Source: Sinohyriopsis cumingii (taxonomy: Eukaryota > Mollusca > Bivalvia > Unionida > Unionidae). Taken from it: DNA of 64,000 bases. The stretch is taken from positions 106,292,602 through 106,356,601 of the forward strand of contig CM068826.1 of assembly GCA_028554795.2 (NCBI GenBank), in the 5' to 3' direction. Below are positions 38,530-46,656 of this stretch, piece after piece; the first letter of the stretch is position 1; each line of letters starts with the position of its first letter. A program made the position numbers and the translations under genes. The notes below the pieces were generated by a model. That model made no database searches. It was not told the DNA's origin and saw only the letters and a program-made list of their open reading frames with translations.

Positions 38530-40539
38530 ATGTCAACCAAATGCATGAAATGCAAAAAGTTCAAAGCAAAAGAAGACAACCATGACTCTTGTATTGTATG
38601 TACCAAGTGTACATCATCTATACCATGCAGCATGTGTAATACTTGGACAGAGCAAATGTGGGCTGATGTAGTCCAGAACGCAGCAGAAGGGAGGGATAGA
38701 CGGAATAAGTCGAAGAAAGATAGCATTGATGTCCTCAGTATACATCCGAAGACAGCCTCCATTGCGAGCCTTGTGGGGGACGTTGGGGTCCCCCCTCCAA
38801 CTAAAGTTCGTCATTTGCAACTGTCAGCCACAGTAACATCAGCGGCAATGGAGGGAAATAATGTTGACAGGGTACAACAGTCCAACTTTGAACAGATGCG
38901 TCGTTTGGTCCAGGAAACGACGACGCAGCTATTGACATCAGGCCAGGTATTACCCTTATTTCCCTTGCTCGCTAACACAGCTTTGTCTGACTCTTTGGGG
39001 GAATGTTCCCCCAATTTTAGGCTGCCCAGTGGGCGTAAGTTCCCCCGCATGTCCGAGCATGGCCTTCGGGCCTGTAAGTCAGGACGCATGGGGTTTTTAC
39101 CGGATCCATCGGATCCATTTCTTTATACAACCTCTACGTCACCAGCCGTCCAACCGTCCCAGCATGAGGACCCTATTGGTAAAACAATCCGACTAAACAT
39201 GACTTACGGGGATTTTAGTGATAAATCTGTCCATCAAGCTGTACTGCCGGCAACATACCAATACTATGGCGGAGATTTTGGTGAGAAATCTGTCCATCCA
39301 GCCAGGCCATTGGAGCAGCCGGTACTGGTGATAGCAGGACCGTCGCCAACATTCAGACCGACCACAAGCCAGACAAACCAGCTGGCAGGGCCGTCCATCC
39401 ATATGTTCATGGCTTATCCACAAGGGAGAGTTAGTGACAGTGTTAAGGATGATGGAATCGCGTCATCTATGCCACCTGGTATGTTCTATCCAGAAATGTA
39501 AGCTATTACAGAACACGACTCGGCACACAGTGAGGGTGACGAAACTCCTGCAAATCAGCCGTACACAGATCCAACCATGGAACGGACTGAGTTTGGCTTC
39601 AAGGCGGCAGTGGAAGAAATTTATAGGGTATTGGCAATTTCAGAATGCCCTCCACCTCCTACCGCCACTCATGACTACAAAATTAAGGCGTCTGGTGATC
39701 TTGACGGGGAAGAAGAGACGCCGTCCTTCCGGCTCCTTCCCCAGTCGGCAAAAATTAAGGAGATCAACGATCGTCTATCAGGACGAATAGGTGATCCGGG
39801 GAATGCTAAGGGGTTCTTTTCAGAAAGCCAAATACCAGCGACGTTCTCGGGTCGCTGGTACAAAACTCATTCAGACGCCTTCAGTACGGATCTTCCGGCC
39901 CTGGACAAAAATATGTCAGCAGTTCACATGTCCACTCCACTGTTTTACAAAGTGGACAAAAATGTGTTCCATGCCACGTCAAAGCTAGTCAGGAACGTAG
40001 TCGCTACGTCTTCAGTGTTAGACTTGGCTTCATTAGCCATTTTCCGACTCGCAGAAAAATCCGACAATGACCACGCTTGGGAAGCGACGGCCCGGATTGC
40101 TAGAGTTATTAACAGGGCAGCTCACCATTCCATGGCTAATGCGTTGACTGCTTCTGCCAACTTAGACCTGATACGACGTGACGCATGTCTGCGGTCCACG
40201 TCTCTCAAGCCCCATCATACTCTGGCGTTACGGATGACACCGTTTGGGTCGCCTTTACTCTTTGGAGGAAAAATTGAAGAAGTTCGGAAACAGGCAGCTC
40301 AGGAACTGCCCCTCCAACTCGCCGCCCAGCCCTCACAGGCGTTTAGAAAAAATCAGCCCCTGCCACAGCGGAGGGATGATTGGCGGACCAGGGACACGGA
40401 ATCCTTACAATCAAATGTGCAGTATAGATCCCAACCCAATGCCAGGAGACAACAGTCTAATCAAGCTAGGAGGCAACCATACAGAGGCGGTAAGAAACAA
40501 AGTTTCTCCGTCTTCAAGCCTCCTAACTCTAAAAATTGA
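38530..40539 (+). pseudogene. DIRS gag-like protein, one in-frame stop
   Basis: The ATG at 38530 was chosen because it follows a 5' leader and starts the cysteine-rich block MSTKCMKCKKFKAKEDNH, a C-x2-C...C-x2-C zinc-ribbon-like N-terminus typical of DIRS gag. A single TAA at 39499-39501 interrupts the 670-codon frame, which continues in the same frame to 40539. The second half has a conserved helical capsid-like part (about 39580-40270) and a basic tail rich in R, Q and N (RRQPYRGGKKQSFSVF). The protein should package the element's RNA. The end overlaps the start of the RT frame. Confidence 0.78.
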
Positions 40540-42330
40540 CATACCCTCTCCACCACCCGCGGACAGCCTACCTGTGGGCGGCCGCCTCCTGCAATTTCAG
40601 GACCACTGGACCACCTTTTTTCCTCAGAACGATTGTGTGATCCAGATCATTTCGGAGGGACTTAGGATTTCATTTATCCAACCCCCTCCCCTGTCCTCCT
40701 CTCCCCTCTTCACGGACGTACCGTCCGATTGGGAGAAGGATACCTTTCTACAACAGGAGATACGGTCGCTCATAGAAAAACGGGCGGTGGAGATTGTGAA
40801 AAACCCGCAATCGCCGGGGTTTTATTCCAGGCTGTTTCTTATCCAGAAGGCAAACGGAAAGTTGAGACCGATCATCCACCTGAGTCGCCTCAACCAATAC
40901 ATTTTACCACCGAAATTCAAGATGGAAACGGCGAGATCAATCCGTCTTTCCATCCGGCGTGAAATTTCTCCGATTCGCTTACCGCGACGAGGTTTATCAG
41001 TTCCAGGTCCTACCCTTTGGCCTCAACAACAGCCCTTGGGCTTTTACCAAGGTTATGGATTGCGTCGTCACCCTGTTCCGCTCGACTTTATCTACAGGGA
41101 TGGCATTGTACTTGGACGACATCCTCCAGAAACATATGGTAAGTTCTATTCTGCTCAAAGGCAGAAACGATCTTTTAGCACTTTTAGATCATCTAGGCTT
41201 TCTCGTGAACTGGAAAAAGTCCGATCTCCGTCCATCTCAGCGTTTTGTCCATCTGGGTATGGAGTTTCTCACCGATCTGAATCTGGTACGACTTCCTCGC
41301 GCTCGCGTAATTCGGATCGTCGAACTCGTTGAGTCTGTTTCCAACAGGACGTGGATTTCAGCGAGAGAATTCTTGCAACTCCTCGGATTATTCAATGCGG
41401 CGGCGGACTTGATCCCGCTTGGCCGTCTTTTTATGCGTCCCTTACAAATGACGTTAATGGCACAATGGCGCCCCTTTTCAAGTCCTCTCAATCAAACAAT
41501 AATGTTCACGCACGAGATATGATCATTCCTGAGTCAGTGGCACAACCCAGGTTGGCTGTCCACGGGGATTCCTCTGGAGATGCCCCAAGCGGAGATAACG
41601 GTATGTACCGACGCCAGGACCTACGGTTGGGGTCAGCGGTACGTGGGAGCCAGAGGAGAGGTCTCTCCACATCAACCTTTTAGAAATGAGGGCTGTCATC
41701 AATGCCTTTCATTTCTGGAAGGATCGACTCTCAGGAAAAACTGTCCTCATTATGTCAGACAACTCTGGGGTAGTGACTTACCTCCTTAAACAAGAGGTCA
41801 CCAAATCACCAGACCTGTGCATTCTGATCTGGCAGTTTCTACGTTGGTGCGACAACCTCCACATCAACGTACAAATCAGACATTCCCGGCAGACTCAATG
41901 TTTTGGCCGACACTCTGTCCAGGAAAGGTCAAATCATTCACACGGAATGGTCACTCCATCAATCAGTCTTTCTTCGGATTTGCACACTTTGGGGGCATCC
42001 GATGATAGATCTTTTTGCGACAAGGTGGAATCGCAAGTTGCCCACCTTCGTCTCTCCGGTTCCAGACCCAGAGGCTTGGGCTGTGGACGCTCTGTCAATC
42101 AGCTGGAAGGGGTTGTGGGCATTCGCCTACCCTCCCACTGTTTTGGTACCAAAAATAATCAAGAGGTTAAGGGGTCAGAACTGTCGGATGATTCTTGATT
42201 GCCCCTCTCAGATGGAACAAGTCCTGGGTCACCGATCTACTCGATCTAGCGATAGATCTACCCAGGAAGATTCCAACCAGCCCAAATCTTCTCAAACAAC
42301 CGCAGTCATGGGTGTTCCACCCCTGCCCGG
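40500..42330 (+). pseudogene. DIRS reverse transcriptase / RNase H, multiply frameshifted
   Basis: The fingers region (WEKDTFLQQEIRSLIEKRAV, then LRPIIHLSRLNQYI) reads to about 40950. The frame then shifts, and the stretch that should hold catalytic motif A and its first Asp is absent. The next frame resumes at KFLRFAYRDEVYQFQVLPFG and has the YLDD box at 41109-41120. A TGA lies at 41520-41522. RNase H follows with TVCTDARTYGWG, then (after a shift near 41650) LIMSDNSGVVTYL, and (after a shift near 41882) LADTLSRKGQ. Further shifts occur near 42190 and 42300. The enzyme cannot be active. Confidence 0.85.
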
Positions 42331-42859
42331 ATCGTCGTCTTCTTCACGCTTGGCTCTTGTCCGGGCAGCCTTGCGAGACAAACAATTTAAACCTTCGATT
42401 GTGGAGAGAATTTCAAGAGCAAGAAGGCCCTCCTCTCTGAAGGCTTACGAGGGAAAGTAGCGTGTTTTCAGGGACTTATGCCATATCAATAACATCGTCC
42501 CTTTGAGTGTCTCAATCCCTCAACTGGCCGACTTTTTTCTCTGGCTTTTCGAGGAGAAACAGTTGGCCCCAATTACTATCAAAGGCTACCGCTCCATGAT
42601 ATCAGACACGTTCCACCATCATGGTAGATGTGACATTGGGCATAACAAAGATCTATCAGATCTTTTAGCCAATTTTGATTTCAATCGACCAAAATCCCTC
42701 ACCCTGTTTTCAAAATGGAATCTGTCCTGGGTTTTAACATGGCTCAATTCAGACAAATTTGAACCTTTAGGCCACACTTCGTTAAAGCTATTATCACACA
42801 AAACATGTTTCTTGATAGCCTTAGCTTCAGCATGCAGGGTGAGCGAGTTACATGAGTAG
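42330..42859 (+). pseudogene. DIRS tyrosine recombinase, N-terminal part (interrupted by Polinton)
   Basis: In one frame this reads LALVRAALRDKQF through RRPSSLKAYEGK, a TAG at 42458-42460, then SVSIPQLADFFLWLFEEKQL and so on to the first catalytic Arg in ACRVSEL (AGG, 42836-42838). This is the core-binding and beginning of the catalytic domain of a DIRS-type recombinase, which integrates the circular DNA form. The Polinton target TACATG starts 10 bases after the Arg codon. The terminal GAG TAG in this frame is Polinton sequence. Confidence 0.85.
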
Positions 42860-43195
42860 TAAATAGGGACGATAGGGGGACAATGGGACTTATCATTAAA
42901 AACACCCCTGGGACGATATAGGGACTATGTAAATTTAACATGGAGAAAACCACTGGGACGATATAGGGACAAGGGGAATTAACATTAGGGAATAGTTCGT
43001 GGGACTGTCTAGGGACAAGGTTAATTAACATGGGGAAAAATCGTGGGACGATATAGGGACAAGGGAAATTGAACATGGGGGAAAAAGTCTTGGGTCACTC
43101 TATTTTTTTTAAAAAAAATAAAAAATGGGGTAGGCAATTGAAAGTCAATCTCTTTTTGAGACCTATGAGTGGCCCTGAAAAGGGCCTTTGGGTTT
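42855..43195 (+). repeat. Polinton left terminal inverted repeat
   Basis: It is about 341 bp, matching 62153-62504 inverted with about six substitutions and one A/T-run indel by eye. It contains four subterminal units of about 45 bp starting TGGGACGATATAGGGAC (42909, 42954, 43000, 43044) and, at its inner edge, a histone-type stem-loop used by the adjacent - strand gene. Confidence 0.95.
43171..43186 (-). promoter_or_regulatory. Histone-mRNA-type 3' stem-loop (SL1)
   Basis: The - strand reads GGCCCTTTTCAGGGCC, matching every position of the metazoan histone stem-loop consensus. It is flanked 5' by CCCAAA and followed 13 nt later by the purine-rich AAAAAGAGATTGA, like the U7-binding downstream element. 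It is 28 nt after the gene 1 stop codon. Confidence 0.85.
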
Positions 43196-43214
43196 CTTCT
43201 TCTTCTAATTTCTT

Positions 43215-43595
43215 CTATTTCTCTACCAACTTCTTATTTTCTGTCCTACACTCTTTCTCTTCTTTTCTTTCTTTTCTTCCTTTTTTTTCCTCTTCTTTCT
43301 TCTTCTCCTCCTCTTCTTTCTTCCTCTTCTGATTTTCTTCTTCTTTTTCAATTTTTTCATTCCATGCTCTTATCCTTATCTTTTCCTCTTCATCCTCCTT
43401 CTCCTCCTTTATTTCTTTCATCACAGCACTTATCATTTCCTTTACTTTTCTTAAGTTGTTAATTTCCATCTTCACTCGATGTGGGCTATAAGAATAGTGA
43501 TCCTCGTTTAACCTCACTAACATTTGCTCCATCGTACCCAAATTGTCCAGGACGTCTTGCAATGTTTTCATTTTATCAAGCTGGTTCGAAGCCAT
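43215..43595 (-). CDS. Polinton end gene 1: coiled-coil protein with histone-type mRNA end
   Basis: The 126-residue protein starts MASNQLDKMKTLQDVLDNLG. It has an amphipathic helical first half and a very long charged helix rich in E and K (residues about 55-126), a probable coiled coil. I know no family for it. The ATG follows a TATA-like CTATAAGAA (43650-43657) and a conserved upstream motif (43661-43687). Downstream, 28 nt after the stop, is a perfect histone stem-loop (43171-43186), not a poly(A) signal. Layout and likely paralogy link it to the genes at 44093 and 44887. The frame is intact. Confidence 0.75.
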   Translation of the reverse strand: MASNQLDKMKTLQDVLDNLGTMEQMLVRLNEDHYSYSPHRVKMEINNLRKVKEMISAVMKEIKEEKEDEEEKIRIRAWNEKIEKEEENQKRKKEEEEKKKEEEKKGRKERKEEKECRTENKKLVEK

Positions 43596-43649
43596 CTTCT
43601 TTTTTTTTTATTCTTTGTAGAATGGTTTGAACGACGAATACTGAGGGTT

Positions 43650-43687
43650 CTTATAGTGAAAGCGCGGACGTGATGGAAAACATCCCC
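43650..43687 (-). promoter_or_regulatory. Shared promoter of end gene 1
   Basis: On the - strand the block GGGATGTTTTCCATCACGTC, then CGCGCTTT, is followed by CACTATAAGAACC. It lies about 60 nt upstream of the ATG at 43595. The same arrangement recurs at 44455-44491 and 45295-45331. A second copy of the upstream block sits at 43730-43755. Confidence 0.7.
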
Positions 43688-44048
43688 CAAGACATAAAAT
43701 TGATATTACCTAGATCATGACCAAACAACGCGCGGACGTGAAGGAAAACATCCCCTACTTTTCTCATTTCATATGATCTACTATTCACTTACGTGAAACA
43801 GCAATAAACAATCCCCAAATCTACTATCCACACACGCAAAGCATTAAAATGAAACCCTAATCTGCTATTCACACTAAGCAACTTAAGCTCTTACATAGCC
43901 CAATAATCTACTATCCACACTAACCTACGTGAGCGCTTACAAACACACACACACACATAAATAAAAAGAGTCAGTGTTTATATTCACACTACTCTACATA
44001 CACACACATTGGCAAATTGATTACTATTTCTTTTCTAAAGGTTTGGGT

Positions 44049-44064
44049 AGCCCTGAAAAGGGTT
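44049..44064 (-). promoter_or_regulatory. Histone-mRNA-type 3' stem-loop (SL2)
   Basis: The - strand reads AACCCTTTTCAGGGCT, followed by the canonical ACCCA flank and AGAAAAGAAATAG as downstream element. One stem pair is mismatched (A/C). Confidence 0.7.
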
Positions 44065-44092
44065 GTTTGTTTTTGAACTCCAGGACACCTGG

Positions 44093-44404
44093 TTAATGCT
44101 GGCACCTTCGTGGCCTGGCACCACACACACATCTTCTATTCCAATCTTTCCAGTTGACTCGTTTGACTGGGAGTGCAGAGGGAGGATGATTAGAATCATC
44201 ACCCCAATCCTCTGTCTCTGGTATCTTGTAAGCCATCCTGTCTCCTATTTTCTTTTCCTCCTCTTCCTTTTGTCTTCTCTCCTCCTCTTTTTTCTTTATC
44301 CTTGCCTCTTCTACTATGGCCTCCGCGGCCAGTTCATTTACTATGCGCCTGGCATATTCCAGGTGTATCTGGAGTTCTAACAGTTTCACAGTTCTGGTAT
44401 TCAT
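44093..44404 (-). CDS. Polinton end gene 2: coiled-coil protein with histone-type mRNA end
   Basis: The 103-residue protein starts MNTRTVKLLELQIHLEYARR. It has a helical N-terminus, a central E/K-rich coiled coil (residues about 33-53) and a C-terminal CVCGARPRRCQH motif with two close cysteines. No known family. The promoter block and TATA (44455-44491) match those of gene 1. The transcript end is the stem-loop at 44049-44064, 28 nt past the TAA. About 80 bp around its 3' end is duplicated at gene 3 (AGAGTCAGTGTTTATATTCA and the following sequence), showing tandem gene duplication. Confidence 0.72.
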   Translation of the reverse strand: MNTRTVKLLELQIHLEYARRIVNELAAEAIVEEARIKKKEEERRQKEEEEKKIGDRMAYKIPETEDWGDDSNHPPSALPVKRVNWKDWNRRCVCGARPRRCQH

Positions 44405-44454
44405 TGTCTTGTCAACGAATGAACAGGGTAGTTAGACTGCCCAGTGATTTTCAG

Positions 44455-44491
44455 TTTATAGTAAAAACGCAGACGTGATTGAAAACATCCC
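44455..44491 (-). promoter_or_regulatory. Shared promoter of end gene 2
   Basis: The - strand block GGGATGTTTTCAATCACGTC, then TGCGTTTTT, is followed by TTTACTATAAACTG. A second partial block is at about 44532-44550. Both are separated by the sequence TTACCTAGATCATGACCAAA (+ strand), which is also found upstream of gene 1. Confidence 0.68.
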
Positions 44492-44844
44492 TAAAACAAA
44501 ATTTATATTACCTAGATCATGACCAAACAAAGCGCGGACCTAAAAGAAACACTCACTTTTTACTATGCAATGCTAATTTAAAAATTTTCATTAATCACTT
44601 CAATATACTATTCACATACGCAAAGCAATCCAATCAAACCCCAAATCTACTCTCTACTCACGTAAGAAAAAAACATGATCATAATCTACTATCCACACAA
44701 ACCTACTTGAGCACTTACAAACACACAATCATATACACAAACACATACGCTCACACTATAAAAAAGAGTCAGTGTTTATATTCACACTACTCTACCTACA
44801 CACATTGGCAAATCGATTGTTATTTCTTTTCTAGAGTTTGGGGT

Positions 44845-44860
44845 AGCCCTGAAAAGGACT
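44845..44860 (-). promoter_or_regulatory. Histone-mRNA-type 3' stem-loop (SL3)
   Basis: The - strand reads AGTCCTTTTCAGGGCT, a full 6-bp stem (one G-U) with a TTTC loop. It is followed by ACCCC and AGAAAAGAAATAAC. The changed stem positions still pair, which suggests selection on structure. Confidence 0.75.
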
Positions 44861-44886
44861 GTTTTTTTGTTTCCTATGGCAATCTT

Positions 44887-45246
44887 TTAGTTTCTAAGAA
44901 TGCGACGTCCTCTGAGGATATACTTTCTGACGATAGGTCTGCTTCTTCGGAAAGAGAAGAACTCTTTGGTGTCGATACGATAATCGACAAAGCTTCTCTC
45001 AGGTTCAGGTTCCTGCTGCTGCTGCTGTTGTTGCTGCTGCTGCTGTCTCTGAAGTCTGTACTTCTCTGTCCATTCTTCTTTCTCCCTGTTCACTTCTTCT
45101 CTGAAGAGCTCTTCTATCAGGTCTTCAGTGACTTTTAACATTCTCACATTCTCTATCTCTTCAGCTTTCGGTATCAGACTGTGTCTGACCCTATGCAAAT
45201 TCACGTAGGCTTCGTTTAGCTTAGCTAGTTTGGAGCACATCTTCAT
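44887..45246 (-). CDS. Polinton end gene 3: coiled-coil, poly-Q protein with histone-type mRNA end
   Basis: I start at the ATG at 45246 (MKMCSKLAKLNEAYVNLHRV), although the frame is open to 45369, because the shared promoter block lies inside that extension (45307-45331). The 119-residue protein has a helical coiled-coil region (residues about 5-60), a run of 11 glutamines (an interrupted CAG/CTG trinucleotide tract, about 45014-45050), then a basic C-terminus with SFRRSRPIVRKYILRGRR, a likely nuclear-localisation or nucleic-acid-binding tail. No family is recognised. The stem-loop at 44845-44860 follows the stop by 26 nt. Confidence 0.7.
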   Translation of the reverse strand: MKMCSKLAKLNEAYVNLHRVRHSLIPKAEEIENVRMLKVTEDLIEELFREEVNREKEEWTEKYRLQRQQQQQQQQQQQEPEPERSFVDYRIDTKEFFSFRRSRPIVRKYILRGRRILRN

Positions 45247-45294
45247 AGGAGGATGAGTCGACAATGGATGGTTTGACTGGAAACTGCCCCGGTT

Positions 45295-45331
45295 CTTAAA
45301 CTCAAAGCGCGGACGTGAAGGAAAACATCCC
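45295..45331 (-). promoter_or_regulatory. Shared promoter of end gene 3
   Basis: The - strand block GGGATGTTTTCCTTCACGTC, then CGCGCTTTGAG, is followed by TTTAAGAACC at the position where gene 1 has TATAAGAACC. It decides the start codon at 45246. Confidence 0.68.
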
Positions 45332-45454
45332 TCCACGGTTTTCGAGCCGGAACGATCAATGAGTGTCATGAGAGAGATAGAGAGAAGTCAAAGACCATGA
45401 ATCAACATTCTTATAGCCAAACAAAAGACAAAGGCATTTTTTCAAAACACGTTT

Positions 45455-45460
45455 TTTATT
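45455..45460 (-). terminator. Poly(A) signal for the morphogenesis module
   Basis: AATAAA on the - strand lies about 145 nt after the protease stop, followed by ACGTGTTTTGAAAAAA. The same AATAAA-ACGTGTT arrangement recurs at 53812-53817. I noticed no other clear AATAAA on this strand between the genes of the module, which suggests nested 3'-coterminal transcripts. Confidence 0.6.
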
Positions 45461-45605
45461 CAAAAATCAATTAACACTAACCAACAACTCTAACATTTTT
45501 TAACAATAATCCAACAATATAACATCAAACATTTTTTTTAAATGACAAACATTTTTTTCAATTCACACTCTACTTTAAACAGGGCTGACAACGTTGTGAA
45601 TGAAA

Positions 45606-46130
45606 TTAAGATTTCCACTGTTGGAAGTCATTAGGCCATTGATGGACACTACGTTTCCTAGCTTGAGACAAAAGATAAGCATAATGGTCACAAAACCATC
45701 GATCTACTTTCACATCATTTCTGGAAGAAGAACGAGGATCAAAATGAGTCACTAAATGTTCTAAGGAATAGCCCAGGCTGCGATGATGCAGAAAATACAC
45801 ACAATATTGTCCACACACCAAGGAATCTGTGCCTTGTAATTTCACATTATTGAATCGGGTAGTCTGAGCATTTCTTCTCATAAAGTCGATGATGTCGTCT
45901 TCCAAAGGGGGCAATCCGTACGAATCGAAATATTCCACACATCCTTCTTCAGGAAAGTAGACGGCTACCCAATGGGTTCCTGGGAGATGACTGTCGTCCG
46001 TGTTGATGACATAAGCTAGATGGTCTTGAGGTTTGCGATGAGGGAGTTCATCTTTAGCACAGACGACAGGATTCCAAGAAGCCGTATACGAACTGTGATT
46101 CAAAAGGTAATAAAGTTCCCAGGTATCCAT
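45606..46130 (-). CDS. Adenain-like cysteine protease (capsid maturation)
   Basis: The ATG at 46130 (MDTWELYYLLNHSSYTAS) is chosen; the frame is open 8 codons further but only from a GTG. The protein is 174 residues, in the usual range for Polinton/adenovirus-type proteases (ULP1/C5 fold). Visible catalytic elements are His in GTHWVAVYF, Asp in EYFDSYG, the oxyanion Gln in LQGTDS and the nucleophile Cys in CGQYCVYFL, in the correct order. It should process capsid precursors. No stop or frameshift is seen. It is the last gene before the module's poly(A) signal. Confidence 0.92.
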   Translation of the reverse strand: MDTWELYYLLNHSSYTASWNPVVCAKDELPHRKPQDHLAYVINTDDSHLPGTHWVAVYFPEEGCVEYFDSYGLPPLEDDIIDFMRRNAQTTRFNNVKLQGTDSLVCGQYCVYFLHHRSLGYSLEHLVTHFDPRSSSRNDVKVDRWFCDHYAYLLSQARKRSVHQWPNDFQQWKS

Positions 46131-46150
46131 TTGTGTGGTTTTTTTCTTCT

Positions 46151-46651
46151 TCACAGGTAATAATAAATCATCAATTCGATCCTGACTTTTTGCTTGAAAA
46201 TGTCTGACAAATAACCGTTTCTTCGTTTCGTCTCCTCACTCTGATTCAGGACAGCCTCGATATGATGGATCTCTTGAGTGGTTAATGGTGGACAAGAATG
46301 TTCACGCAAGTCTTTATACCACTGATGCAACACGACTTCGTCCGAGATGAGACTCCAAGCTTCGTCCAGATACTCGTTCAATTTTTCTTCTTGACTCAAC
46401 ATCAGGCATTTATCGTGTTGAATTTGACTGGGATGATCGTTTTGACATCCATAGCAATCTTTCTTGATCAATTCCGTCATTTTTTCGACCAAGTGTTTGG
46501 CAAAACAGGAGACTAAATGGGCTTCTTGTTCTGGCCATCTTGACTTCATCATAACTTCGTCGTCTTTGTCTTGGGATTCTCCTTCCACGGTCTCCTCACA
46601 TTCCATCTCCAAAGTTTCTCCACTAGGTAAAGAGGGATAACAGTCTTCCAT
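46151..46651 (-). CDS. Polinton protein of unknown function with a Cys/His motif
   Basis: The 166-residue protein starts MEDCYPSLPSGETLEMEC. It has an acidic N-terminus (to about residue 35), a central CYGCQNDHPSQIQHDKC motif that could bind zinc (C-x2-C, then H and C), and a helical C-terminus. Proteins with this C-x-G-C...HPSQ..H..C motif are, as far as I recall, frequent in metazoan Polintons near the capsid genes, but no function is established. It sits between protease and major capsid gene and is intact. Confidence 0.72.
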   Translation of the reverse strand: MEDCYPSLPSGETLEMECEETVEGESQDKDDEVMMKSRWPEQEAHLVSCFAKHLVEKMTELIKKDCYGCQNDHPSQIQHDKCLMLSQEEKLNEYLDEAWSLISDEVVLHQWYKDLREHSCPPLTTQEIHHIEAVLNQSEETKRRNGYLSDIFKQKVRIELMIYYYL

Positions 46652-46656
46652 GGCTT

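Noticed and set aside
41903-42330. A DIRS-type DNA adenine methyltransferase domain
   Set aside because: The DLFATRWNRKLP-type segment after RNase H is a common DIRS connection region. I see none of the Dam methyltransferase motifs.
43069-43462. Open frames on the + strand over 43069-43462
   Set aside because: They are low-complexity Leu/Ser/Phe translations of the E/K-rich coiled-coil gene on the other strand.
44479-45138. A 219-codon + strand frame
   Set aside because: It runs antisense to end gene 3 and its 5' flank, with low-complexity leucine runs opposite the glutamine tract and no promoter or 3' signal of its own.
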